From positions 62,001 through 126,000 of the forward strand of contig CACJRY010000001.1 of the NCBI GenBank assembly GCA_902595855.1: a DNA stretch of 64,000 nucleotides, written 5' to 3'. Under the pieces are notes generated by a model. It did no database searches and was not told where the DNA came from. It was given only the letters and a program-made list of their open reading frames with translations. This document shows positions 8,761 through 16,374 of the stretch, in pieces. Made by a program: the position numbers and the translations under genes. Numbering within the stretch: position 1 is the stretch's first letter; every line of letters begins with the position of its first letter. Source of the stretch: an uncultured Alphaproteobacteria bacterium. GTDB lineage: Bacteria > Pseudomonadota > Alphaproteobacteria > HIMB59 > GCA-002718135.

Positions 8761-10080
8761 TTAACAGTCAAGAGTGTTAAGTTTTTCCCACTCTGTAATA
8801 CCTTTTTTCTTAGAGTCTTTTGATTTTTTAAAATCTTTAATATCTAAAGAACGAAGTTTCACATATGAATTAATTGTTTCTTTAGAAAAGGCTTTATTCA
8901 TAACTTTACTTTTTGATAAATGAGATAAAGCAGTTTCTAAATTCTTAGGCAATTTTTTTGCACTCTTTGCTTTATGAGCTTCCGCGTACATATTTAGAAA
9001 ACTTGGCTTTCCTGGATTTCTATTATTTTCTATTCCATCGATACCTGCGGCAATAATACCTGCCTGAAGAAGATATGGATTAGTTGCACCGTCCATAAGT
9101 CTCAATTCAAATCTTCCAGAACCAGGAACTCTAATCATATGAGTTCTGTTGTTGTCAGAATATGTGATAGTATTTGGTGACCAAGTTGCCCCTGAATCAG
9201 TAACTGGTGCGTTAATACGCTTATAACTGTTTACAGTTGGGTTAAACCAAGCAGTAAGCGCTTCTGCTGAGTGCATAATACCGCCCATAAATTTATAAGC
9301 AGTTTTTGACAAACCTAGTTTATCTTTTTTATCGAGGAATAAGTTTTTTCCATTTTTATCCCAAACGGATAAATGCGCATGACAACCATTTCCTGTTTTA
9401 TTTTCAAAAGGTTTTGGCATGAAAGTTGCTCGAAGACCTTTTTGTTCAGCTAATGACTTAACCATAAATTTAAAGAAAACATGTCTGTCAGCTGTTTGCA
9501 AACAGTTAGAAAAGTCCCAATTCATTTCAAATTGCCCATTAGCATCTTCATGATCATTTTGATAAGGCCCCCAACCAAGCTTAATCATTGCATCACATAT
9601 TTCACTTATTAAATCATATTGGCGCATCAGTGCTGATTGGTCGTAACAGGGCTTAGATGCTTGATCGCGTTCATCTGCAATTGAATTTCCATCAGGCGAA
9701 ATGAGAAAATATTCACATTCAACACCAGATTTTAAATTCATATTTTTCTTCTTTAATTTTTCTATTTGATTTCTTAACATAACCCTTGGTGAAGATTTTA
9801 CGGGCTCACCATTCATCCATAAGTCTCCAGCCAGCCAACCAACCTCTGGCTTCCAGGGAAGTTGAATTAAACTTGAAGGATCAGGAATCGAAGCCATGTC
9901 TGCATCAGCTGGTGACATATCTAAGTAAGTTGAAAAGCCAGCAAATCCAGCTCCCTCTTTTTGCATCTGATCAATTACCTGAGCAGGAACCAATTTTGAT
10001 CTTACAACTCCAAAAAAATCTACGTAACATATTAAAAAATATTTGATTTTTCTTTTTTTTGCTTCTTTTTTTAAATCCAT
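8761..10080 (-). CDS. Type III GlnT / gamma-glutamylmethylamide synthetase-like ligase
   Basis: 439 residues with AGGGGGG ahead of the ATG. The opening (KYFLICYVDFFGVVRSKLVP) and the signatures GFAGFSTYLDMSP, YQNDHEDANGQFEMNW, NGCHAHLSVW, NPTVNSYKRI and SDNNRTHMIRVPG, ending in ENTLDC-like KLNTLDC, are characteristic of the GlnT family that travels with glxBCD and includes methylotroph GmaS. The reaction would be ATP-dependent joining of glutamate to methylamine (or ammonia). It diverges from amt across a 227-base gap, which fits nitrogen-regulated expression. GmaS activity is probable from family and context but not provable here, so I give no symbol. Confidence 0.87.
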   Translation of the reverse strand: MDLKKEAKKRKIKYFLICYVDFFGVVRSKLVPAQVIDQMQKEGAGFAGFSTYLDMSPADADMASIPDPSSLIQLPWKPEVGWLAGDLWMNGEPVKSSPRVMLRNQIEKLKKKNMNLKSGVECEYFLISPDGNSIADERDQASKPCYDQSALMRQYDLISEICDAMIKLGWGPYQNDHEDANGQFEMNWDFSNCLQTADRHVFFKFMVKSLAEQKGLRATFMPKPFENKTGNGCHAHLSVWDKNGKNLFLDKKDKLGLSKTAYKFMGGIMHSAEALTAWFNPTVNSYKRINAPVTDSGATWSPNTITYSDNNRTHMIRVPGSGRFELRLMDGATNPYLLQAGIIAAGIDGIENNRNPGKPSFLNMYAEAHKAKSAKKLPKNLETALSHLSKSKVMNKAFSKETINSYVKLRSLDIKDFKKSKDSKKKGITEWEKLNTLDC

Positions 10081-10307
10081 GTTCCCCCCTATAAAATTAA
10101 AGAATTATAATTGAATAATTTAAAGTTAATTTTAAAACAAGAATAATGTCATATGTTTCACATTATAAAACTTCTTTATAATTATTGTTATTTAATACAT
10201 AAAAAATCAAGGTTTTGAGCCAAAAAGAAGCATAATTTTCTTAGAATCTTTATAAATATAATTTATAAATACTTTAAATTTAATTATTTTTCTCGAAAGG
10301 AGGTAAC
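10081..10307. promoter_or_regulatory. Divergent ligase/amt control region
   Basis: 227 bases, one of the largest gaps in the window, between two divergent nitrogen genes, so it must hold both promoters. A 9-base inverted repeat (TTTATAAAT at 10249-10257, ATTTATAAA at 10261-10269) lies about 40 bases before amt, and a strong ribosome site AAAGGAGG precedes the amt start. I found no convincing sigma-54 -24/-12 pair. The function of the repeat is unknown. Confidence 0.4.
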
Positions 10308-11591
10308 ATGACTTTAGAGGAATTAAATACCTTTGTCACCACCCAAGCTAACGTTGGGATGGAAGCTTATTATTGGTGGTGTACAGGGTTTATGATTATC
10401 ATTCATGTTGGTTTTTTAATGTATGAAGTCGGTGCTACAAGAATGAAGAACGCTGTTTCTTCAGGTGTTAAAAACTTACTTGCATTTGCTTTTATGATTC
10501 CAACATTTTGGTTATTTGGATGGTATATATATTTAGCATTTCCTGGTGGTTTTGTACCAATAGATCTTGAAGGATATGGTACTCCGTGGAATGTATCTAT
10601 GGGTCCAATGTTAAGCGACCAAGCTACTGGAGTTTTCTGGGCAGCTTTTACTTTATTTGCTTGTACAACTGCTTCAATTTTCTCAGGAGCTGTAATTGAG
10701 CGTATAAGAATAAGCGCCTTTACATTTCTAGCAGTCATTTTAGGTTCTGTAGTATGGATTCTTGGTGCTGCGTGGGGATGGCATCCAGATGGATGGTTAG
10801 TAACAGGATGGGGATACCATGATGTAGCCGCAGCAGGCGTTGTTCATACTATTGCTGGTTGGTTTGCTTTTGGCGTACTTCTTAATCTTGGACCACGTAT
10901 TGGAAAATATAATGAAGATGGTAGTGCAAATGAAATTGAAGGACATAGTTTAGTCTCATCATTCATTGGTCTCTTAATGCTTATAGTTGGGTTCTTTGGT
11001 TTCCTTGGAGCTTGTCTAATTTGGGCTGGAGCAGATTTTGGTGGATGGGTGAACATTTACGGTGCGCCTGCTACTTTATCTTCATTTGTATTCAATACAT
11101 TGATGGGATTAGCTGGAGGCATGATCGGTGCTTTCTGGTGGAGTAAAGGAAATCCATTCTGGATGATGTCTGGAGGACTTGCAGGTATATTTATATGTGC
11201 TGGTGGTTTAGACATTTGGTATCCAGGTTTTGCTTTTGTACTTGGTATAATTGCAGGATGTGTGATTATTCCAGCTAACAATTGGCTTCACAATACTTTT
11301 AAAATTGATGACTGCGTAGGAGCGGTTTCAATTCACGGAGTAGCGGGTGTTTTAGGAGTATTAGCAGTAGGTATATTTGCCGCTGGATACCCTTCAACAG
11401 GAGATATTCCTCCAACCTCTTTTGTAGGTCAGTTAGTTGGTTGTATTGTAATGGTATTAACAGGACTTATTCCAGGTTATGTTATATCTTTTATAATGAA
11501 ATCAATGGGTTGGTTAAGAGTTCCTGATGAGGTTCAAGCTGCTGGAATTGATAGCGCTGAACTAAATTTAAGAGCTTACGCCGATAAATAA
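10308..11591 (+). CDS. amt: Ammonium/methylammonium transporter Amt
   Basis: 427 residues with about eleven membrane segments. Family landmarks include GFMIIIHVGFLMYEVGATR early, the AVIERIRI turn, GVVHTIAGWFAFGVLL (conserved pore histidine), the late IHGVAGVLGVLAVGIF (second pore histidine), and a short C-terminal tail. Amt proteins carry ammonium, and often methylammonium, across the inner membrane. It diverges from a GlnT/GmaS-like ligase and is followed by a small one-span protein. No GlnK/PII gene is adjacent, unlike the common glnK-amtB pair. Substrate preference between ammonium and methylamine cannot be read from the sequence. Confidence 0.95.
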   Translation: MTLEELNTFVTTQANVGMEAYYWWCTGFMIIIHVGFLMYEVGATRMKNAVSSGVKNLLAFAFMIPTFWLFGWYIYLAFPGGFVPIDLEGYGTPWNVSMGPMLSDQATGVFWAAFTLFACTTASIFSGAVIERIRISAFTFLAVILGSVVWILGAAWGWHPDGWLVTGWGYHDVAAAGVVHTIAGWFAFGVLLNLGPRIGKYNEDGSANEIEGHSLVSSFIGLLMLIVGFFGFLGACLIWAGADFGGWVNIYGAPATLSSFVFNTLMGLAGGMIGAFWWSKGNPFWMMSGGLAGIFICAGGLDIWYPGFAFVLGIIAGCVIIPANNWLHNTFKIDDCVGAVSIHGVAGVLGVLAVGIFAAGYPSTGDIPPTSFVGQLVGCIVMVLTGLIPGYVISFIMKSMGWLRVPDEVQAAGIDSAELNLRAYADK

Positions 11592-11610
11592 GTAAAGAAA
11601 GGAATTTGTT

Positions 11611-11784
11611 ATGAATTCATGGCCAGGACCTGAAAATAGTTGGGAAGGTGTTGATGCTTATTTTACATGGGCTGACTCTCCCGGAATGCTTGTTTTTATT
11701 GTTCTTGTAATGATCGCTATAATGATTGGTATCATTTGGTCTGCAGCAAGACATGAAAGCGATGTTGCTGATAAGCATAAATAA
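11611..11784 (+). CDS. 57-residue single-span membrane protein linked to amt
   Basis: Starts 19 bases after the amt stop with AAAGGAA upstream. The 57 residues have a tryptophan-rich N-terminus (NSWPGPENSWEGVDAYFTW), one membrane helix (about 29-45, MLVFIVLVMIAIMIGIIW) and a short charged tail. A terminator hairpin follows directly, so amt and this gene form a closed two-gene unit. I do not recognise a family. The pairing suggests a transporter accessory subunit, by analogy with small subunits of other carriers; that is an inference. Confidence 0.7.
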   Translation: MNSWPGPENSWEGVDAYFTWADSPGMLVFIVLVMIAIMIGIIWSAARHESDVADKHK

Positions 11785-11793
11785 ATATTAAAA

Positions 11794-11819
11794 TTAAGGG
11801 CAGGTTCACCTGCCCTTAA
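11794..11819 (+). terminator. Terminator after amt unit
   Basis: A perfect 12-base stem (TTAAGGGCAGGT with ACCTGCCCTTAA) and minimal loop, starting ten bases after the stop of the small amt-linked gene. The following bases are only moderately T-rich. Confidence 0.8.
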
Positions 11820-11825
11820 GCTCTT

Positions 11826-11993
11826 ATGAATTATTTAGTAGTACAATCTTTTTTTGATAATATTTTTTCTTTAGTTTTAGAACACAGAATAACTTTGGGC
11901 ATATTCTGGTTTTTACTTTTTGGATATTTTTTATGGAGACTTTCAAAAAAAGATAATGATTTTGTTTTAAAAAATTTTTTCAAAAAAAAATAA
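11826..11993 (+). CDS. Small membrane protein, 55 residues
   Basis: An open frame of 55 residues beginning at the edge of the amt terminator. It has one hydrophobic stretch (about 23-38, TLGIFWFLLFGYFLWR) and a very basic, Phe/Lys-rich tail. No strong ribosome site is visible because the hairpin lies just upstream. It could be a real small membrane protein or a chance frame in AT-rich DNA. It ends two bases before the convergent gene at 11996-12241. Confidence 0.4.
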   Translation: MNYLVVQSFFDNIFSLVLEHRITLGIFWFLLFGYFLWRLSKKDNDFVLKNFFKKK

Positions 11994-11995
11994 AT

Positions 11996-12241
11996 TTATT
12001 TTTTACTTAGCAAAGAGATTATTAGTAAATAAATCAAACTTAACAAACCACAAAAAATAGCTGCAAAAAAAATTGTGCTAATAGTAAAAATTAATACTGA
12101 TAAATTATTAACTTTAGAAAAAAATATAGGTGTGTTTAAGGTCTGATCAACAACACACATAAATGTTAGCACAAAGAAGGCTACCAAAAAACCTCTTTTA
12201 TAATATTTTGACCAGTTATCTCCAAATAACCTTAAATTCAT
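11996..12241 (-). CDS. Hypothetical two-span membrane protein
   Basis: 81 residues with two predicted membrane helices (about 17-33 and 48-77) and a basic amphipathic start (NLRLFGDNWSKYYKRG). No family recognised. It fills the space between the amt unit and the EamA transporters, facing the 55-residue frame tail to tail. Composition is biased to Phe/Ile/Leu, as expected for a membrane protein in this genome. It is probably real because the frame is open and bounded precisely, but support is limited. Confidence 0.45.
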   Translation of the reverse strand: MNLRLFGDNWSKYYKRGFLVAFFVLTFMCVVDQTLNTPIFFSKVNNLSVLIFTISTIFFAAIFCGLLSLIYLLIISLLSKK

Positions 12242-12355
12242 AAATTTATAATATATTAATTACAAAAGTCTTAAAATCATTTAACAAAATAAACATATTT
12301 TCTTGTTATAAACTTTATTCATTAAACTTGTTTATAATTTAAAAATTATTAAAAA

Positions 12356-13213
12356 ATGAAAGCAATTCTATTAAATATTTCAGCTTGGATGCTCCTTCCG
12401 TTTATGGATGGTTTGGCTAAATTTCTAAGTCAAGAAATACATTTTCTTCAAGTTGTTTGGGGAAGATATTTTTTTATGGCTCTGTTTAGCATTTTAATTG
12501 CTTCTCTTTTTTTTAGAAAGCATCTTCGTTTTCCAAAAGGAATAAAAATTCAAGTTTTAAGAAGTTTATTTTTATTTCTATCAACAATATTTTTTTTCTA
12601 TGCAATTTCTGTAATTTCTTTGGCTGAAGCTCTAACTTTAGCTTTTATTTCTCCTATAATTGCAACAATTTTATCATTTGTTATTTTAAAAGAGAGAGTT
12701 GGTCCAAGAAGATGGATAGCAGTCATAATGGGCTTTATTGGAGTTCTTTTTGTTATAAGACCAGGCTTTAATGAAGTTAATATGGCAACGGTTGGCGCTG
12801 TATGTGCAGGGGTTTGTTATGCTTTCTATATTATTAGCACTAGAAAATTATCTTCCATTGATAGTCCTTTGATGACTTTAATTTTTACAGGATTGTCAGG
12901 TGCAATTGTTATAAGTTTAATAGTTCCCTTTTATTGGAGCTATCTAAATTTTAATGGCTGGTTGATTTTGATATCTCTAGCAGCCATAGGCACATTAGCC
13001 CATTTTTTACTCATTTTATCTTTAAATTATGCTGAAGCATCAAAGTTAGCACCATTGTCTTATTCTGAGATTATAATGAATGTAATAATTGGGTATTACT
13101 TTTTTGGAGATTTTCCAAATCAATGGATTTGGATTGGTCTTATTATAATCATTGCCAGTGGCGTCTATATTTCTTTAAGAGAGAAAAAAAACAAAAATCA
13201 ATTTAAGATTTAA
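12356..13213 (+). CDS. EamA/DMT-family transporter (first of pair)
   Basis: 285 residues with about ten membrane helices in two repeated EamA halves. Typical landmarks are the SLAEALTLAFISPIIATILSF loop-helix, LKERVGPRRWIAVIMGFIGVLFVIRPG at the end of the first half and a matching basic tail after the last helix. The family exports or imports amino acids, nucleosides and other small metabolites across the inner membrane. It is separated by one base from a second EamA gene, so the two are co-transcribed and may form a heterodimer or serve separate substrates. Substrate unknown. Confidence 0.88.
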   Translation: MKAILLNISAWMLLPFMDGLAKFLSQEIHFLQVVWGRYFFMALFSILIASLFFRKHLRFPKGIKIQVLRSLFLFLSTIFFFYAISVISLAEALTLAFISPIIATILSFVILKERVGPRRWIAVIMGFIGVLFVIRPGFNEVNMATVGAVCAGVCYAFYIISTRKLSSIDSPLMTLIFTGLSGAIVISLIVPFYWSYLNFNGWLILISLAAIGTLAHFLLILSLNYAEASKLAPLSYSEIIMNVIIGYYFFGDFPNQWIWIGLIIIIASGVYISLREKKNKNQFKI

Positions 13214-13214
13214 T

Positions 13215-14063
13215 ATGAGTAAAAGTTCACAATGGTTATTATTAACAGGCTTAGGAGTATTAATCATAAGCCCAGATAGTTTACTTATACGTTTAGTAAA
13301 CATATCTGATTTTAGTTTAATTTTTTATAGAAGTTATTTACAAGCAGTGCCATTATTTCTGTTTTGTTTATTTATTTATAGAAGAAATACTCTCAGTGCA
13401 TTTTTAGCTATTGGTATCCCAGGGATAGTTTATGCTTTACTGTTTGCCACAACTCATATTGCTTTTGTTTACTCAATACAACATACGGCAGTATCTAATA
13501 CTTTGGTAATAATTGCTGGAGCTCCGATATTTTCAGCTATTTTCTCAATAATTTTTTTAAATGAAAAACCATCATTCTTTACATGGTTAATTATTTTTAT
13601 AGCTTTAGCAAGTATGTTTATTATTGGTTGGGGTAGCTACACAACATCAGGTATTTTTGGAGATTTTATGGCTATTATTTGTGCCATTGCCATGGGTTCA
13701 GGTGTTGTTTTAGCACGTTATTTTAAAAAAATTGATCTCGTACCAGCTTGCTTTGTTGGCTGTATTATTGCAGGGTTGTTTACTCTTCCATTTGAGATAG
13801 ATTTTAACCTAAACTTTAATCAAATTATTTATTTGTCTTTAATGTGCTTTATTCTATTGCCAATCCCTTTTATAATTATGACAATTGCCCCAAAGTACAC
13901 ACCTGCTTACCAAGTATCTCTTGTTTTTCTTCTTGAGAGTGTTTTTGGAACTGCTTGGGTATGGTTCATTATCAATGAAGGCCCATCATTAAATACCATT
14001 CTAGGAGGTACAATGCTGCTTTCTTCGGTATTAATTTACATGATTTTAGAGACAAGGAAGTAA
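13215..14063 (+). CDS. EamA/DMT-family transporter (second of pair)
   Basis: 282 residues, about ten membrane helices, starting one base after the previous EamA gene. The first half ends with FLNEKPSFFTWLIIFIALAS and the second with FGTAWVWFIINEGPS followed by an LGG-containing last helix, the usual DMT layout. It differs substantially from its neighbour, so this is not a recent duplication. It is followed, 41 bases later, by a TauD/GBBH-like dioxygenase; the transporters may supply that enzyme's quaternary-amine substrate, though this is only a positional inference. Confidence 0.87.
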   Translation: MSKSSQWLLLTGLGVLIISPDSLLIRLVNISDFSLIFYRSYLQAVPLFLFCLFIYRRNTLSAFLAIGIPGIVYALLFATTHIAFVYSIQHTAVSNTLVIIAGAPIFSAIFSIIFLNEKPSFFTWLIIFIALASMFIIGWGSYTTSGIFGDFMAIICAIAMGSGVVLARYFKKIDLVPACFVGCIIAGLFTLPFEIDFNLNFNQIIYLSLMCFILLPIPFIIMTIAPKYTPAYQVSLVFLLESVFGTAWVWFIINEGPSLNTILGGTMLLSSVLIYMILETRK

Positions 14064-14104
14064 ATAATAATTGCAGAATTAGAATTTTTTAATATATTTT
14101 TTTT

Positions 14105-15196
14105 ATGAAAATTTCTTTGGATGAAAAAGGTTGTTTAAACATAGATCATAGTGATTTAAAAAACTTTAGCATCCACCCGCTTTGGTTGAGAGAAAGATTA
14201 AACACTGAAAAATATTTAGATCAAAATAATTATCAAAGATTATATGAGCCCTCACTCTTGGATCCTGAAATTAAATTTCAAAAATATTTTATTGAAGATA
14301 ATATTTTAAAAGTTGAGTTTACTGATAATTCAAATGGAAATTTTTCATTAGATAAATTAAATGAAGAATTAACGTCCAAAGATATTATTCCTCAGAAAAA
14401 ATCTTGGAAAAATGAATTTAAAGAATTACCTATTTATGATTTTAATTATCTAAGTGAAGAAAAATATATTTCAAAATTACTGATTGATTTTCAAGAACTC
14501 GGTTTTGTTATTGTTAAAAATACCTCTGCCGAAGAGGGAACAGTAATTAAATTTGCTGAAATGTTTGGTCCTGTAAGAACAACTAATTTTGGAAAGCATT
14601 TTGACGTTGTGTCAAAACCAAAAGCTAATGATTTGGCATATACAAGTCTTGGGATTAAAGCTCATACTGATAATCCATACAGAAAACCTATGCCAGGAAT
14701 TCAAATATTACATTGTATAGCTAATGAGGCGAAGGGAGGGGATTCTTCTCTAGTAGATGGATATGCTGTGGCTGAACATCTAAGAAAAGAAGAGCCTGAG
14801 ATGTATGAAATTCTTACAACTACAAATGTATTATTTAAGTTTGTAGATCAGGATATTATTCTTGAAAATTATGGTAAGTTAATTGAATTAGATGATAGTG
14901 GTAATTATGTACAAAGTAGATTTAGTGGTCGTTTAGATTATGTTCCTTACTTAGAACCAGAGAAATTAGAAAGTTTTTATGCCGCAAGAAAAAAATTATA
15001 TTATTTATATGAGTCAGAAGAGTTTGAGTTAAATTTTCGTTTGGAGAGTGGGATGTTAATGATGTTTGATAATATCAGAGTTTTACATGGCAGAACTGAG
15101 TATGATGTTAATACAGGATTTAGGCACTTACAGGGTTGTTATATTGATCATGACTCAACTGAAGGAAAATTAAGAAGATTAAAATCAAATTTATAA
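14105..15196 (+). CDS. TauD/gamma-butyrobetaine-dioxygenase-like Fe(II)/2-oxoglutarate oxygenase
   Basis: 363 residues. The N-terminal segment contains HPLWLRERL, the counterpart of the HxxWLRDNC segment of gamma-butyrobetaine and trimethyllysine hydroxylases, but the zinc-binding cysteines are missing. The C-terminal jelly roll has the iron site H-T-D in LGIKAHTDNP and the distal histidine in RVLHGR, with a following Arg for 2-oxoglutarate. The family hydroxylates small quaternary amines (carnitine synthesis) or related acids such as taurine. The N-terminal domain makes the GBBH branch more likely than TauD. It faces the M24/ALDH genes tail to tail with two bases between. Confidence 0.85.
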   Translation: MKISLDEKGCLNIDHSDLKNFSIHPLWLRERLNTEKYLDQNNYQRLYEPSLLDPEIKFQKYFIEDNILKVEFTDNSNGNFSLDKLNEELTSKDIIPQKKSWKNEFKELPIYDFNYLSEEKYISKLLIDFQELGFVIVKNTSAEEGTVIKFAEMFGPVRTTNFGKHFDVVSKPKANDLAYTSLGIKAHTDNPYRKPMPGIQILHCIANEAKGGDSSLVDGYAVAEHLRKEEPEMYEILTTTNVLFKFVDQDIILENYGKLIELDDSGNYVQSRFSGRLDYVPYLEPEKLESFYAARKKLYYLYESEEFELNFRLESGMLMMFDNIRVLHGRTEYDVNTGFRHLQGCYIDHDSTEGKLRRLKSNL

Positions 15197-15198
15197 GT

Positions 15199-16371
15199 TT
15201 ATTTGATCACTGGGATTTCTTTAGGCGCTCTTTTGGTAATTAATTCAGCACCATCTTGTTGGATTATTATATTCTCTTCATGAACAATCATTTTGCCTGG
15301 AGCATATTCCATAGCAGGCTCAATAGTTAAAACCATATTCTCTTTTATTACTGTTTTTTCCCCTAATCGATGTGAAGGCGGCTCCGTAAGTTGTAGGCCA
15401 AGACCATGACCTAATCTTCCAACATTATTTCCTATTGTCCCACTATCTTGAATCACTTTATTCATCGCATTGAAAATGTCATTCGTAGTAGCTCCTGGAA
15501 TTGCCGTTTTAATACCTATTTCCGTAGCTTGCCATAAAATCTGATATACTTTTTCAACATCACTAGCTACTCTCCCGAACGCATAATTTCTATCAAAATC
15601 GCAAAAATATCCATCAAAAGTAGACCCTGTATCTATAAAAAGAATATCACCATCGTCTAGTATGCGATCGGTAGGTCCGCAGACAATTTGTGAAACACCT
15701 CCTTGACCAGAAATTCCAGGCATGAAGGGCACGCTGTCAGCACCTCTGTTTAGAATATCTATTTTTAATTTGTGAACTGCCTCTTTCTCCGTATTTCCAA
15801 TAGAGAGAGTTGATGGTAATGCATTATATGCATCACTTGCTATTGAGCAGACAAATTTTATTTTTTTTAATTCTTCATTTGTTTTAATCATGCGCATATT
15901 CCAAATAGCATTTGATCCATCCACTAAATTAGTGCCAACAACTTCTTTTAATTTCAAGAAGTCACTAACCGGCATTCTTAGAGCCATTTCACTCCCCAAT
16001 TCTAACCCAATTTGTCCAAAAGTTTTTTTTACATTTTCTAGATTTGATTTTAATAAACTAACTCCTTCATCTTCAGGTCTGGGCGATGGCCAAGTTTTAA
16101 TTTCATCTAACCAAGTTTTCTTAAATTCAGACTCACCAATTTCTGGAACAATGGCAATTGGCTTTCCTGATAATGGCACAATAACAAACCAAGGACGTGT
16201 AGGACTCTCCCAGAATTGAGAATCATATCCAGTAAAGTATCTAATATTTTGTGGGGTGGTTAATAAAATACCATCTAATTCGTACTCATGCATAATTTCT
16301 TGAGCACGAAGGGTTCGATTTTCAAATTCTTCATCTGCAAAACCTTTTTTGATATTAGTTTCAGAATTCAT
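15199..16371 (-). CDS. M24-family peptidase (Xaa-Pro aminopeptidase/creatinase fold)
   Basis: 390 residues with the two-domain layout of M24 enzymes: an N-terminal creatinase-like domain (about 1-160, with NIRYFTGYD) and the pita-bread domain. The five metal ligands can be seen: DTGSTFDGYFCDFDRN (two Asp), LGHGLGL (His), TIEPAM (Glu) and VHEENI (Glu). Family members include prolidases and also hydrolases of creatine and ectoine derivatives. It is the last gene of a reverse unit after an aldehyde dehydrogenase, three bases away, which fits a catabolic hydrolase better than general peptide turnover. The substrate is not determinable here. Confidence 0.88.
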   Translation of the reverse strand: MNSETNIKKGFADEEFENRTLRAQEIMHEYELDGILLTTPQNIRYFTGYDSQFWESPTRPWFVIVPLSGKPIAIVPEIGESEFKKTWLDEIKTWPSPRPEDEGVSLLKSNLENVKKTFGQIGLELGSEMALRMPVSDFLKLKEVVGTNLVDGSNAIWNMRMIKTNEELKKIKFVCSIASDAYNALPSTLSIGNTEKEAVHKLKIDILNRGADSVPFMPGISGQGGVSQIVCGPTDRILDDGDILFIDTGSTFDGYFCDFDRNYAFGRVASDVEKVYQILWQATEIGIKTAIPGATTNDIFNAMNKVIQDSGTIGNNVGRLGHGLGLQLTEPPSHRLGEKTVIKENMVLTIEPAMEYAPGKMIVHEENIIIQQDGAELITKRAPKEIPVIK

Positions 16372-16374
16372 TTA

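Noticed and set aside
10081-10307. Sigma-54/NtrC control of amt
   Set aside because: Expected from biology, but I could not find a GG-N10-GC-type -24/-12 element.
10403-10738. Reverse open frame of 111 codons inside amt
   Set aside because: Antisense to conserved Amt helices and not supported by any start signal.
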